Positions 19,401 through 29,388 of a DNA stretch of 64,000 nucleotides are shown here, in pieces. Made by a program: the position numbers and the translations under genes. Source of the DNA: Oscillospiraceae bacterium (lineage in GTDB: Bacteria > Bacillota > Clostridia > Monoglobales > Monoglobaceae). The stretch's first letter is position 1. The number at the start of each line of letters is the position of its first letter. The DNA lies in assembly GCA_015068605.1 (NCBI GenBank), contig SVKF01000003.1:62001-126000 (forward strand), read 5' to 3'. Under the pieces are notes generated by a model that worked only from the letters and a program-made list of their open reading frames with translations, ran no database searches and had not been told where the DNA came from.

Positions 19401-20711
19401 CCCGTATCTCCCGTTCATAATCGTGTTGAATTTACCAAAGAGATGCGTGATAGGGGTTACACTATAATCGCTCCGCAAATGAGCCCTATTCATTTTGATA
19501 TTATAGAGCCCGTTTTCAAAAAGCATGGTTATAATGTTGTTGTCCTGAGTAATGATAACAGAAGCGCCATAGACACGGGGCTAAAATATGTTAATAACGA
19601 TGCCTGCTTCCCGTCAATTACTGTTGTGGGGCAGATTATGGAGGCTGTTCTGTCCGGTGATTATGATACCGATAAGCTCGCCATTGTTATGGCTCAGACG
19701 GGCGGTTGCTGTCGTGCCAGCAACTATGTCAGCCTTATCCGTCGGGCTTTGGAAAAGGCTGAGCTTCCTCATATTCCCGTTTTGTCCCTCAATGCAAACG
19801 GAATGGAGAAAAACAGCGGTTTTTCACCGTCTCCTCTGTTTTTATTTGATATTGTCAAGGCGGCAATTTACGGAGACCTGCTGATGCGTTGTCTTTATCG
19901 TGTCCGTCCTTACGAGAAGGTAAGGGGTGCGGCAAATGCACTGCATCAGAAGTGGCAGGATATCTGCATTGACTCTCTCGTCAATAAAAAGAGTAAGTTT
20001 AAATATACCGATGTGTGCAGAGGCATTGTTGAGGCATTTGATAATTTCCCGATTAACGAGGAGCTTGTTAAACCAAGGGTTGGAATTGTCGGGGAAATTC
20101 TTGTTAAATATATGCCTCTTGCCAACAATCAAATCGTCAATCTTCTTGAAAAAGAGGGTGCTGAGGCTGTTGTTCCCGACCTTATCGACTTCTTCATTTA
20201 TTGCCTTTATAACAACGAATATAAAGCCACATACCTTGGAGATTCGCAAAAAAGCAACTATATCTCGAAAACTGCAATATCTGTTATAAATACTATCCGA
20301 AAGCCTGCTGTTGCGGCTCTTAAGAAGAGTCGCCGTTTCCATGCGCCTGTTCCCATGAACAAAATCGCAGACCTTGCAAAACCCATTTTATCCATAGGAA
20401 ACCAGTATGGAGAAGGCTGGTTTTTGACTGGCGAAATGGCGGAGCTGCTTTCCGTTGATGTTCCGAATATTGTATGTATTCAGCCTTTCGGCTGTCTTCC
20501 CAATCATGTTGTGGGCAAGGGGGTTATTAAAGCACTCAAGAAAAAATACCCCGATGCAAACATCACCGCTGTTGACTATGACCCGGGTGCAAGTGAGGTT
20601 AATCAGCTTAACAGAATTAAGCTTATGCTTCAGACCGCTAAAAAGCGTTTGCCGAAAGAATCGTCCATTCGACAGGAAGCGGCAGAAAATAAGCCGCCTG
20701 CTATAGTATAA
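16431..20711 (+). CDS. Acyl-CoA dehydratase activase-related protein (two BadF/BcrA-type ATPase domains + DUF2229)
   Basis: GIDIGSTTVKLV and GIDAGSTTTKLV repeats; GGQDMKCIKI; 1426 aa. Confidence 0.93.
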   Translation: MSGYLAGIDIGSTTVKLVILNENKNIIYSKYRRHGAHTKETLLELLFDAKNTLGSFSVSASITGSGAINLAKKLEIDFVQEVVATASAVEFTAPHTDVAIELGGEDAKIIYFTGGLEERMNGVCAGGTGSFIDQMAALLQTDATGLNDEAVNYTEIYPIAARCGVFAKTDIQPLINEGATKANLAASIFQAVVNQTISGLACGKPIRGNVAFLGGPLHFLPELKAAFIRTLNLTPETTVDPENSHLFAALGSALESENSASVSVDDLIGKLETGDEITFEMPRLEPLFGSEDEYNEFIRRHKKSVVPSTGLDQYEGDCFLGIDAGSTTTKLVLIGDEGQLLFSYYANNSGNPIKTAINAIDILKKQLPENAKIVHSCSTGYGEALLKAAFSLDEGEVETIAHTTAAKFFCPDLDCVLDIGGQDMKCIKIKNNSVDSVILNEACSSGCGSFIENFANSLGFNVSDFANKALFSDAPVDLGTRCTVFMNSNVKQAQKEGASVSDISAGLAYSVIKNALFKVIKLTSGSELGKNIVVQGGTFLNHAVLRAFEKITGIEAICPDISGLMGAFGAALIAKERYSGQGTTMLSLDEISSLEYTSTSTRCKGCSNNCMLTINKFSGNRRYISGNRCEKGLGNDSPQEKNPNMFEYKRERLFSYTPLPEEAAVRGTVGIPRVLNMYENYPFWAVFFEKLKIRAVLSPYSDRKIYELGMESIPSESECYPAKLSHGHVQWLINQGITTIFHPCVFYEHQETQDAQNHYNCPIVVSYAENLKNNVEDVASGKVKYIRPFIAFTNEKILANRLCAVCRDNWGIPEKEVRMAVKCAWEEQRRAKEDIKKEGKRILDLMRSQGKKGIVLAGRPYHIDPEINHGIPEMIASYGFTVFTEDSLPIDFAPQRPLRVVDQWVYHSRLYSAAEFVTKCNDIELIQLNSFGCGLDAITTDQVCEILENSNKLYTLLKIDEVNNLGAVRIRIRSLIAAIKLREANGIIAKPVSPVHNRVEFTKEMRDRGYTIIAPQMSPIHFDIIEPVFKKHGYNVVVLSNDNRSAIDTGLKYVNNDACFPSITVVGQIMEAVLSGDYDTDKLAIVMAQTGGCCRASNYVSLIRRALEKAELPHIPVLSLNANGMEKNSGFSPSPLFLFDIVKAAIYGDLLMRCLYRVRPYEKVRGAANALHQKWQDICIDSLVNKKSKFKYTDVCRGIVEAFDNFPINEELVKPRVGIVGEILVKYMPLANNQIVNLLEKEGAEAVVPDLIDFFIYCLYNNEYKATYLGDSQKSNYISKTAISVINTIRKPAVAALKKSRRFHAPVPMNKIADLAKPILSIGNQYGEGWFLTGEMAELLSVDVPNIVCIQPFGCLPNHVVGKGVIKALKKKYPDANITAVDYDPGASEVNQLNRIKLMLQTAKKRLPKESSIRQEAAENKPPAIV

Positions 20712-20752
20712 TAAAATTAAGGGACTCTCTTAAAAGTTAAAGGAGGAAAAAG

Positions 20753-22114
20753 ATGACAAAATCATATTCAGAAATTACGCCTTTGATTAAAAATCTTGCC
20801 GAAAAATCAAAAAGTAATAACCGGATAACCCGGGAAATGTATATAGAAAATAATGTTAAAAAGGGACTTCGTGATAACAACGGTAATGGGGTTATCACCG
20901 GTTTGACGGAAATATCAACTATTATTTCCAAAGAAAAGAATGAAGCAGGGGACACCATTCCGTGTCCGGGCAGGCTTTATTATCGTGGTATTAACATCAA
21001 AGACCTTGCAAACGGATTTTTGAAAGAGGGCAGATTCGGATTTGAAGAAACTGTTTATATCCTCTTGTTTTCGGAATTGCCAAATGAGGAACAGCTTAGA
21101 GAATTCAATGAGCTTTTAGCAAATTACAGAACTCTCCCGACCTCCTTTGTCAGGGATATGATTTTAAAAGCTCCCGGCAAGGATATGATGAATATTCTTT
21201 CAAGATGTGTTCTCGCCCTTTATCCTTATGACGATAATCCCGATGATATATCTTTGGAGAATGTTTTAAGGCAAAGCCTTCAGCTTATTTCCATGTTTCC
21301 CCTTCTGGCGGTATACGGATACCATAGCTACAGGCACTATCACCTGAATAAAACTCTGCATATCCGAAACCCGAAGCGTGAATTTTCCACCGCTGAAAAC
21401 CTTCTTCGTATTTTGAGAAAGAACGGTGAATTTTCAGACCTTGAAGCCCGTGTTTTAGACCTGGCTTTAGTTCTCCACGCAGAACACGGCGGAGGAAATA
21501 ACTCCAGCTTTACAACCCATGTTGTGACCTCGTCGGGGACAGATACATATTCATCTGTTGCGGCGGCTTTAGGCTCTTTGAAAGGTCCTCGTCATGGCGG
21601 AGCGAATATAAAAGTTGCCATGATGTTTGACAATATTATGAAAAATGTAAATATTAAAGATAAATCCGCCCTTAAGGACTATCTTGTTAAAATTCTCGAT
21701 AAAGAAGCCTTTGACAAAAGCGGTCTTATATACGGAATGGGACACGCGGTTTATTCCATATCCGACCCGAGAGCCGATATGCTAAAGATTTGTGCGAAGG
21801 ATTTATCCCGTGAAAAAAATTGCCTTGAGGAATTTGAGCTTTATGAAACTGTTGCAGCCCTTGCAACGGAGATAATAGCGGAAAAACGGAAGATATATAA
21901 AGGGGTCAGCCCTAATGTTGACTTCTATTCCGGTCTGGTTTACAGACTTCTCAACCTTCCTTATGAGCTTTTCACACCTATTTTTGCAATTTCAAGAATT
22001 GCAGGCTGGTCAGCCCACCGCATAGAAGAAATTGAAAATGCAGGGAAGATAATCCGCCCTGCTTATATCGGGGTTAAGCCTGAAAGAGACTATGTTCCGA
22101 TAGAAAAAAGGTAA
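20753..22114 (+). CDS. Citrate synthase (paralog 1)
   Basis: LHAEHGGGNNSSF, GPRHGGAN, YGMGHAVYSISDPRA, NVDFYSGLVY. Confidence 0.93.
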   Translation: MTKSYSEITPLIKNLAEKSKSNNRITREMYIENNVKKGLRDNNGNGVITGLTEISTIISKEKNEAGDTIPCPGRLYYRGINIKDLANGFLKEGRFGFEETVYILLFSELPNEEQLREFNELLANYRTLPTSFVRDMILKAPGKDMMNILSRCVLALYPYDDNPDDISLENVLRQSLQLISMFPLLAVYGYHSYRHYHLNKTLHIRNPKREFSTAENLLRILRKNGEFSDLEARVLDLALVLHAEHGGGNNSSFTTHVVTSSGTDTYSSVAAALGSLKGPRHGGANIKVAMMFDNIMKNVNIKDKSALKDYLVKILDKEAFDKSGLIYGMGHAVYSISDPRADMLKICAKDLSREKNCLEEFELYETVAALATEIIAEKRKIYKGVSPNVDFYSGLVYRLLNLPYELFTPIFAISRIAGWSAHRIEEIENAGKIIRPAYIGVKPERDYVPIEKR

Positions 22115-22127
22115 CAGAAGTTAATGT

Positions 22128-22178
22128 GCACCGCCCTCCAAAAGTTAGACCAAAATCTAACAATTAGAGGACGGTGTG
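22128..22178. terminator. Long imperfect palindrome between convergent genes
   Basis: caccgccctccaaaagttagaccaaaatctaacaattagaggacggtg. Confidence 0.5.
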
Positions 22179-22185
22179 TTTTGCG

Positions 22186-23646
22186 TTAGCTTTTTGATTT
22201 CTTGTAAAGCAGGGCATATAATGCCGTAACAGCCAAAATTGATGCGATTAAGTAGGCTCCGCTTAAGCTGTCGGGGATAAATATTTCCGAAAGCAAAATA
22301 ACAATCAAGCTGCAGAAGAACGCTCTTGTTATGCTTGACAGGGGAATAAAGCTTTCTGCCATTTTGTGTATCTTCCCTGCTGTCAATGTGCAGGTTAATG
22401 CATTGCTTGAAAAGAACATTAAAATAATTGCAAAATTCCCCAAATAGGGCAAAATAACCCAGACAATAAACAGCCTTAACGCCGAATCCCAAAGACTGTA
22501 TTTCAGTAGTTTTTTCTGTTCGCCCAATCCGCCGAGCATACTGCTTGAAAGGGAATCTATGACCATAAGAGGGCAAAGCAGGGCTAACGGGGCTATATAT
22601 TTTGCCCCTTCGGTTGTTCCGTATACCATAAGAGATAATTCTTCGGGGAAGGCGGAAAAAATAACAAAAACAAGAAACCCGAAAAATAAACCGATTTTTC
22701 CGATTCGTTTTGCAATCCCTGAAAATTTCCCTTTTTCCGTTGCTCTTGAAACCTCAGGGGATAAGAGTGCCATAAACGAGGAAATCAGATTTAGGGGGAA
22801 AACAATAAGAGGCATGGTCATTCCTTTAATTAAGCCATATTCTCCCACCGCATTTTCTTTTCCAAACCTCTCAAATCCGTCAATAATTTTAACATCCTCA
22901 ATCATGCGGAAAAATGAATTTCCCACAGCAGAGGCAGTCATTGGAATTGTCATATTTAGTATCCCTTTGACGGGACAGCCTTGGCTTTTCCTTCCTTTTG
23001 AGTGAAATTTATAGCGTATAAGAAGATAAACACAAGATGAAAATTCGCCGATTGTAAGCCCCGCCATAACTCCTGCACAGCCGTATTCTGTCCCAATATA
23101 TAAGCCTTTCCCGAGGAAATAGCTGATTGATGCAATCTTAACTGCCTGCTCAACAAATTCGGACTCTGCAGGGATGATGACCTTTCTTATTCCGTAAAAA
23201 TAGCCTTTTATGCAGTATGAAATTCCCATAAAAAGTGATGCCGGAGCAATGCATAAAAGTCCCGTCACGCATCTCATATCGTTTAAAATCGATTGGGACA
23301 GCCATTCCGCAAATAAAAATACAAATGAAACACACACAGCTCCAACGCAGAAAACGGTTTGCAAAGCAGACTTGACAACTCCAACGCTCCCCTCCCGATT
23401 TCCCTGCTCTTCTTTGATTGAAACCAGCCTTGAAACCGCAACTCCCATGCCTGCCGAGGATAGGCTTAAAATTATTCCGAACACACTCATTATCAGGGAA
23501 AAAATGCCCATTCCTTCTGCACCCAGTTGTTTTGAATAATAGGAACGAAAGGCAAAATCAATAGTTTTTGTTATAATCCCCGTAACGGTTAATATCATCA
23601 TATTGTAAGCAACAGGATTTCTTCTCACAAAATCACACACCCACAT
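22186..23646 (-). CDS. SpoVB-like polysaccharide biosynthesis protein / MOP-superfamily flippase
   Basis: Multi-TM; YYSKQLGAEGMGIFSLIMSVFGIILSLSSAGMGVAVSRLVS. Confidence 0.85.
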   Translation of the reverse strand: MWVCDFVRRNPVAYNMMILTVTGIITKTIDFAFRSYYSKQLGAEGMGIFSLIMSVFGIILSLSSAGMGVAVSRLVSIKEEQGNREGSVGVVKSALQTVFCVGAVCVSFVFLFAEWLSQSILNDMRCVTGLLCIAPASLFMGISYCIKGYFYGIRKVIIPAESEFVEQAVKIASISYFLGKGLYIGTEYGCAGVMAGLTIGEFSSCVYLLIRYKFHSKGRKSQGCPVKGILNMTIPMTASAVGNSFFRMIEDVKIIDGFERFGKENAVGEYGLIKGMTMPLIVFPLNLISSFMALLSPEVSRATEKGKFSGIAKRIGKIGLFFGFLVFVIFSAFPEELSLMVYGTTEGAKYIAPLALLCPLMVIDSLSSSMLGGLGEQKKLLKYSLWDSALRLFIVWVILPYLGNFAIILMFFSSNALTCTLTAGKIHKMAESFIPLSSITRAFFCSLIVILLSEIFIPDSLSGAYLIASILAVTALYALLYKKSKS

Positions 23647-23771
23647 AGCTTTATATTTATTTATATTAAGAATGTTTTGCTCTTATGAGAATAAATATAA
23701 TTTATAAAGCTATTGATTTTTACGGCAAAATGTGTATAATATATATTAAGCTATATTAAAAAAAAGGGGGA

Positions 23772-25505
23772 TTGCTTGTTATGTCAGAAAAATCCGGAGA
23801 AAAGGCAAAATCAAGCAATATTTTTTCAAAAATCAATAAAACAAGGCTTATTGTTTTAGTCTCGGTTTTGTCGGTCTGTCTTGTTCTCGGCATTTTTATG
23901 GTCTATGCAGGGAACTATGCCGATGTATACCCGAATACATACATAAACGGAGCTTCTATCAGCGGGATGACCGCCGATGAACTTAAGGCTTTCTGCGAGG
24001 AGTATTATGAGAAAAACAGTGTTCCCGAAACCTTGAATTTTGTTGTGGACGGGAAAACATTTTCCGTTAAATCTTCAGACATAGGCTTATGCTTTGATGC
24101 GGAGAGAACCCTTGCCCTGACCATAGGAAACAGAGCGGAAAACGGATTTTTTTCAAACCTTGCGAACTATACGAAAAGTATATTCAGCGACACGGTTTTA
24201 AACCCGTCGGTTAAGATTGATTCAAAAAAATTTGACGAGGTTATGGCTGAATACTTAAAGCCTTATGAAATCCGGCCAAATAACGCAAGCTATTCTGTTG
24301 AAAATAATAAGCTTATTATAAAAAAAGGTAACGACGGGAAAAAGCTTGACAAAGCCCTTTTAATTGCTGAGATTGAGAAAAATATTAACTCACCATCTTC
24401 ATCAATTCCCCTTGTGTTTGCGAAAGTTGAGGGAAAGACCTTTAATGTGGACTCCCTCTACAAGGAGCTGACGGGGGCGGCAAAGGATGCTTATTACGAA
24501 AAAACCTCGGACGGAAATGTTATTGTTATTGCGGATAAACCTCAAATCAAAGTCAATAAGGACACTTTGAAGAAGGCTGTTGAGTCAAAAAATTCATCCT
24601 CTTCTGTCGCTGTGACGGTTATTCCTGCTAATAGAACAAAAAAAGACCTTGAGGAGGCACTTTTCTCCGAGACAATAGGAACATGGACCAGTTATTTCTC
24701 AACAAGCAATGTTGCAAGGTCGGAAAATGTCCGGCTGTCCGCTTCCAGAATAAACAACACAATCCTTATGCCGGGGGAAAGCTTTTCCTATGATAAAACA
24801 GTCGGTCCGAGAACTGCTGAAAACGGCTTTAAGGTTGCCGGTGTGTATATAAACAACAAGGTGGAAAATGGTATAGGTGGTGGAATTTGTCAGACCTCGT
24901 CAACCCTATATTCTGCGGTTCTTTATTCAAATCTTGAAATAGTTTCAAGAACTTCGCATTCTCTGCCCGTTAGCTATATGCCTGCCGGACAGGATGCAAC
25001 TATCGCCGCAGGGGCTATTGATTTTGTGTTCAAAAATAACACGGAATATCCCATTAAAATCGAAACCTCCATAGAGGGTGGCGGTATCACCTGTTCAATT
25101 ATCGGAACTCCCGTCAAAGGTCAAAAGGTTGTTATAAGTAATGTGACAACCGCCTCATATACTCCTTCAACAGAGATTGAAACAGATGCAAGTATTCCAA
25201 AAGGCTTCAAAAAGACGGTGAAGGGCTCCGGTGGCTATGCGGTTTCATCAACAAGGTTGGTATATCAGGATGATGTTCTTGTTAAAACCGAGCCGCTCAC
25301 AAAGAGTGTATACCATGCCACACCTCATATTGTGACAGTAAATCCTGATGAGCGAGGTGTTGCAGTTGAAACACTTATTGAGCAAGGGAGTGTAACAGAT
25401 GCACCGTTGCCTGAGGATATTGAGTTAAACGGCAGTGAATCCGAGAACTTGGAGGAGGATAATCCTTCAATCGAGAATTCAGACGATGAAGTGATTGAAA
25501 TTTAA
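23772..25505 (+). CDS. VanW family protein with peptidoglycan-binding-like repeats
   Basis: N-terminal TM; MPGESFSYDKTVGPRTAENGFKVAGVYINN...GGGICQTSSTLYSAVLYSNL. Confidence 0.9.
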   Translation: MLVMSEKSGEKAKSSNIFSKINKTRLIVLVSVLSVCLVLGIFMVYAGNYADVYPNTYINGASISGMTADELKAFCEEYYEKNSVPETLNFVVDGKTFSVKSSDIGLCFDAERTLALTIGNRAENGFFSNLANYTKSIFSDTVLNPSVKIDSKKFDEVMAEYLKPYEIRPNNASYSVENNKLIIKKGNDGKKLDKALLIAEIEKNINSPSSSIPLVFAKVEGKTFNVDSLYKELTGAAKDAYYEKTSDGNVIVIADKPQIKVNKDTLKKAVESKNSSSSVAVTVIPANRTKKDLEEALFSETIGTWTSYFSTSNVARSENVRLSASRINNTILMPGESFSYDKTVGPRTAENGFKVAGVYINNKVENGIGGGICQTSSTLYSAVLYSNLEIVSRTSHSLPVSYMPAGQDATIAAGAIDFVFKNNTEYPIKIETSIEGGGITCSIIGTPVKGQKVVISNVTTASYTPSTEIETDASIPKGFKKTVKGSGGYAVSSTRLVYQDDVLVKTEPLTKSVYHATPHIVTVNPDERGVAVETLIEQGSVTDAPLPEDIELNGSESENLEEDNPSIENSDDEVIEI

Positions 25506-25529
25506 ATTTTTTGTGGAGCATAATTCTAA

Positions 25530-25591
25530 ATACCCCCGTTATGAGATAAAGCCTTTTTAAAGGTATTCATCATAACGAGGGTATTATATTA
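25530..25591. terminator. Bidirectional terminator hairpin
   Basis: AATACCCCCGTTATGA ... TCATAACGAGGGTATT. Confidence 0.75.
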
Positions 25592-25601
25592 TTGGGAAAG
25601 T

Positions 25602-26717
25602 TTATATATCTCGACTTTTTTGAGATATATCTTTTTGGATAATTTTATATATGGCGGAGAAAAGCGGAACGAAAAGGAGCATTCCCGTTATTCCGAAAAG
25701 TCCACCGCCTACGGTGATTGCCGTAAGCACATAAAATGAGGGTAAGCCGATTTTTTTGCCCACAACCTTGGGGTAGATAACATTTTCCTCAAATTGCTGT
25801 AAAACGATAATAAACAATATGAAAAATAGTGATTTTACGGGGGAAACCGTCAAAATCATAATTGCGCCGATTCCTGCCCCGATAAACGCACCTGCAACAG
25901 GGATTAAGGCTGTGAAACCGATTAAAGTTCCAATCATTGCGGCATAGGGGAAGCGGAAGATATACATTCCGATAATGCAGAGAAAACCGAGAATGACAGC
26001 CTCAAGACATTGTCCCACAATAAAACCGTGGAAGCTTTCGTTTAAAACGGAAGCCGCATAGAGTATTTTATCCGTAATTTTTTGAGGAAGATAATTGCGG
26101 AGAACTGCTTTAAACTGAAATGCAAGTTTTTCTTTTTTCAGCAGGATGTAGACGGAAAATACGATGCTTATAAGAAGGGATATAACCGATGAAATAAAGG
26201 CGCTGACGGCATAGAAAATTGTTTCTGCCGCAGTTCCGATGCCGCTGAACAGCTTTTCTGCAATTTTTCCTGTCAGTTCGGTCATATCAATCTCCGACAA
26301 AGCCGAGGAAATTGACTCGGGCATGGCGTTTAGCAGTTTTTCGTTTTCCATAATATCATCGATAATCAAAGGAATTTCGGAGACTAATAATTTTATGCAG
26401 GATATGAGCTCGGGGATAACGAGAATCATAACCAAGGTGATAATTCCGCACAGAGTCAGCAAAGAGGCGACAAGACACACGGGTCTGCGAGTTTTTTGGA
26501 TGATTGGCAGGTGATTTTTTGACGGGAAATACAGCTTTTCGTATCTGCTCATAAGAATATTTATTATATAAGCAATGAAAAATCCGATAAGGACGGGGTT
26601 TATTGCATTCCACAGCCTTATGATAAAATTTTCAAATATCCCCCGATAATAAATAATTAAGAGCGCCCCAAGAGCGGTTAAGGTTCCGAAAATAATGGTT
26701 TTTTTGACAGTATTCAT
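25602..26717 (-). CDS. AI-2E family transporter
   Basis: Multi-TM; GFTALIPVAGAFIGAGIGAIMILTVSP, VGKKIGLPSFYVLTAITVGGGLFGITGMLLFVP. Confidence 0.9.
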   Translation of the reverse strand: MNTVKKTIIFGTLTALGALLIIYYRGIFENFIIRLWNAINPVLIGFFIAYIINILMSRYEKLYFPSKNHLPIIQKTRRPVCLVASLLTLCGIITLVMILVIPELISCIKLLVSEIPLIIDDIMENEKLLNAMPESISSALSEIDMTELTGKIAEKLFSGIGTAAETIFYAVSAFISSVISLLISIVFSVYILLKKEKLAFQFKAVLRNYLPQKITDKILYAASVLNESFHGFIVGQCLEAVILGFLCIIGMYIFRFPYAAMIGTLIGFTALIPVAGAFIGAGIGAIMILTVSPVKSLFFILFIIVLQQFEENVIYPKVVGKKIGLPSFYVLTAITVGGGLFGITGMLLFVPLFSAIYKIIQKDISQKSRDI

Positions 26718-26842
26718 TTCATCCTCCGTATGGGTTTTATTAGATTATAAACTAAAAATACATAAAAAATAAGTCGGATTTTAAATTATGGTGGATTTAT
26801 ATTTTTTTCTGTGATATAATAAATAAAAAGGAGGCGGAAGAA

Positions 26843-28336
26843 GTGGATAAAAAACAGTATTTATGTATAGATTTAAAAAGCTTCTATGCCTCTGTTGAGT
26901 GTGTTGAACGAGAGCTTAATCCCATGACAACAAATCTTGTTGTTGCCGATTCGGAAAGAACGGAGAAAACCATTTGCCTTGCCGTAACTCCAAGCCTTAA
27001 GGAATACGGAATTCCCGGCAGAGCAAGACTTTTTGAAGTTGTTCAGAAGGTTAAGGAGATAAACCGAGAGAGAAAGCGGAAAATTAAGAATAAAGAATTT
27101 TCGGGCGAAAGCTATGATAAAACCGAGCTTTTGAAAAACCCTCATCTTGCGGTTTCATATATAATTGCACCGCCGAGGATGGCGCATTATATAAAACACA
27201 GTACGGGAATTTATAATATATACCTAAAGTATGTTGCGCCGGAGGATATTCATGTTTATTCCATTGACGAGGTTTTTATGGATATAACAAGCTACCTCAA
27301 AAACGGGAAAATGACCGCAAGAGAAATGGCGTCAAAAATAATAAAGGATGTCCTAAAAACAACGGGAATAACCGCAACGGCAGGGATTGGAACGAATATG
27401 TATCTTGCCAAGGTCGCCATGGATATTGTGGCAAAGAAAATTCCTGCAGACGAAGACGGTGTGCGAATTGCAGAGCTTGATGAAATGTCATACAGAAAAG
27501 AGCTTTGGGAGCATAAGCCGCTGAATGATTTTTGGCGGGTTGGCAGGGGTTACAGTAAAAAGCTTGAAGAACACAGGCTTTATACAATGGGAGACATAGC
27601 CAAGGCATCTCTTTCAACCTATGGCGAAAATCTTTTGTATCGCCTTTTCGGAGTGAACGCCGAGCTTTTGATTGACCATGCCTGGGGTGTCGAGCCTTGC
27701 ACTATTGAGGATGTTAAATCCTATAAACCTGAAAATAAAAGTATCGGAGCGGGGCAGGTTCTCCATTGTCCCTACGATTTTCATAAAGCAAGACTTATCG
27801 TTAAGGAAATGACCGAGCTTTTGGCTCTTGATTTGGTGGAAAAAGGAGTTGTTACCGACCAGATTGTGTTGACGGTGGGATACGATATTGAAAACCTGAA
27901 AGGCGGAAATAATGGCTATAAAGGTGAAATCACAACAGATTTTTACGGCAGACAAGTCCCCAAGCACGCCCACGGCACAGCCAATATCGGCAGACATACC
28001 GCATCTGCAACAACTATGAAAAAGGCGGTAACAGAGCTTTTTGACAAAATAGTTGATGAAAATTTGCTTATAAGACGAGTAAATCTTTCTGCAAATCATA
28101 TCTTGCGCAAGATAGAGGCGAAAAGCACGAAAACCTTTAAACAGCTTGATTTATTCACAAGCTATGACGAAATAGAGAAGGAGATAAGAGCTGAGGAAAG
28201 AGAGCTGAAAATTCAGGAAGCCACCGTGAATATCCGCAGAAAGTATGGAAAGAATGCGGTGCTTAAAGGAATAAATCTTCAGGAGGGAGCAACAACTGTC
28301 GACCGCAATAAGCAAATCGGCGGACACAAGGCGTAG
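26843..28336 (+). CDS. Y-family DNA polymerase (UmuC/UvrX-like)
   Basis: CIDLKSFYASVECVERELNP; YSIDEVFMDIT. Confidence 0.95.
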   Translation: MDKKQYLCIDLKSFYASVECVERELNPMTTNLVVADSERTEKTICLAVTPSLKEYGIPGRARLFEVVQKVKEINRERKRKIKNKEFSGESYDKTELLKNPHLAVSYIIAPPRMAHYIKHSTGIYNIYLKYVAPEDIHVYSIDEVFMDITSYLKNGKMTAREMASKIIKDVLKTTGITATAGIGTNMYLAKVAMDIVAKKIPADEDGVRIAELDEMSYRKELWEHKPLNDFWRVGRGYSKKLEEHRLYTMGDIAKASLSTYGENLLYRLFGVNAELLIDHAWGVEPCTIEDVKSYKPENKSIGAGQVLHCPYDFHKARLIVKEMTELLALDLVEKGVVTDQIVLTVGYDIENLKGGNNGYKGEITTDFYGRQVPKHAHGTANIGRHTASATTMKKAVTELFDKIVDENLLIRRVNLSANHILRKIEAKSTKTFKQLDLFTSYDEIEKEIRAEERELKIQEATVNIRRKYGKNAVLKGINLQEGATTVDRNKQIGGHKA

Positions 28337-28340
28337 AATT

Positions 28341-28736
28341 ATGGGAAATTATGATGATATAATAAACCTTGAATATAAAAAGTCAACAAGTCGGAAACAA
28401 ATGCCAAGAATTGATAGGGCGGCACAGTTTGCCCCATTTTCGGCTCTGACGGGCTATGACGGAGCGGTGAGAGAAACCGCAAGGCTGACGGACAGACGGA
28501 TTGAGCTTGATGAATATATGAAAGAGGAGATAAATGGGAAGCTTTTAAGTCTTTTGGAAAATGAAAATACGGAAGCGGAAATAACATATTTTGTCCCCGA
28601 TAAAAGAAAATCGGGCGGAAAATACGAAACAAAAATCGGCATTGCGAAAAAAGTTAATGAGGTAGAAAGAACTCTTGTTCTGACCGACAAAACCGAAATT
28701 TTTATTGATGACATATTAGAAATTGTGATAATATAA
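28341..28736 (+). CDS. YolD-like protein
   Basis: MPRIDRAAQFAPFSALTGYDGAVRETARLTD...; immediately downstream of the Y-family polymerase. Confidence 0.75.
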   Translation: MGNYDDIINLEYKKSTSRKQMPRIDRAAQFAPFSALTGYDGAVRETARLTDRRIELDEYMKEEINGKLLSLLENENTEAEITYFVPDKRKSGGKYETKIGIAKKVNEVERTLVLTDKTEIFIDDILEIVII

Positions 28737-28857
28737 ATAGGAATCAATTATCTTATCACATATATTTTAGTAACATTTTTTCTTACATTAACTAAGAAAA
28801 AAACAAAAAGCATATTAATTTTAAATGTTACAGCATAGCACCAATGATTTGTTGGGA

Positions 28858-29040
28858 AGTCGCCTTCTCCTCGAGGGGAAGGGGAACCGCTTGCGGTGGA
28901 TGAGGTGGTGCAGTAAAATGCAAGATAATTCAACAGTTACATCTGTATTTTACACCTCATCAGTCTCACTGCATACCCAGCTTCCCCTCAAGGGGAAGCC
29001 ATAAGGAGAGGTCGTAAGAGGAAGCCCTCAAGGGGAAGCC
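28858..29040. repeat. MITE/REP-like intergenic repeat
   Basis: Repeated CTTCCCCTCAAGGGGAAGCC blocks; inverted GATGAGGTG (28899-28907) / CACCTCATC (28953-28961). Confidence 0.6.
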
Positions 29041-29053
29041 TGAAAATAGTAAC

Positions 29054-29088
29054 CCATTTATGCGCTGACTTTGGTTGGCGCATTTTTT
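29054..29088 (+). ncRNA. Truncated 3' end (terminator only) of a structured RNA family unit, R0
   Basis: TTATGCGCTGACTTTGGTTGGCGCATTTTTTATTTTCGGG identical to the R3 terminator; left side abuts the repeat at 28858-29040. Confidence 0.55.
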
Positions 29089-29120
29089 ATTTTCGGGTGG
29101 GTATTTATTTTAAAAAACTA

Positions 29121-29149
29121 TTGATAAATCATAAGGTTTGTGTTATAAT
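29121..29149 (+). promoter_or_regulatory. Promoter of structured RNA copy R2
   Basis: TTGATA-17-TATAAT; the same 29-bp sequence precedes R3. Confidence 0.65.
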
Positions 29150-29154
29150 AGAAA

Positions 29155-29356
29155 ATGCCAAATGAATCAAATTTAATATATGAGGGTATTTGTAAGGGGA
29201 TAATTGTATCTTTTTTTAGGAATAACTACACCAAGGAATTTGATAAAAACGCAAATTCTAACGGTGTGGTTGTGATAAATATCCTCACGTTTGATTTGTT
29301 TGGCGACAATTGGAGTTTGCGTTTTTTATGCGTCGGCTTCGGTTGGCGCATTTTTT
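29155..29356 (+). ncRNA. Structured RNA family copy R2
   Basis: 29157-29171/29290-29304 (15 bp), 29182-29193/29275-29286 (12 bp), 29222-29232/29263-29273 (11 bp), pseudoknot 29245-29258/29313-29326, terminator 29328-29356. Confidence 0.7.
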
Positions 29357-29388
29357 AATTTTCGGGTGGGTATTTATTTTAAAAACTA

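Noticed and set aside
29155-29356. R2 read as an orphan riboswitch or coding ORF (29155-29358 in the track)
   Set aside because: The ORF lacks an RBS and overlaps covarying helices; each unit ends in its own terminator and is followed by another promoter, not a gene.
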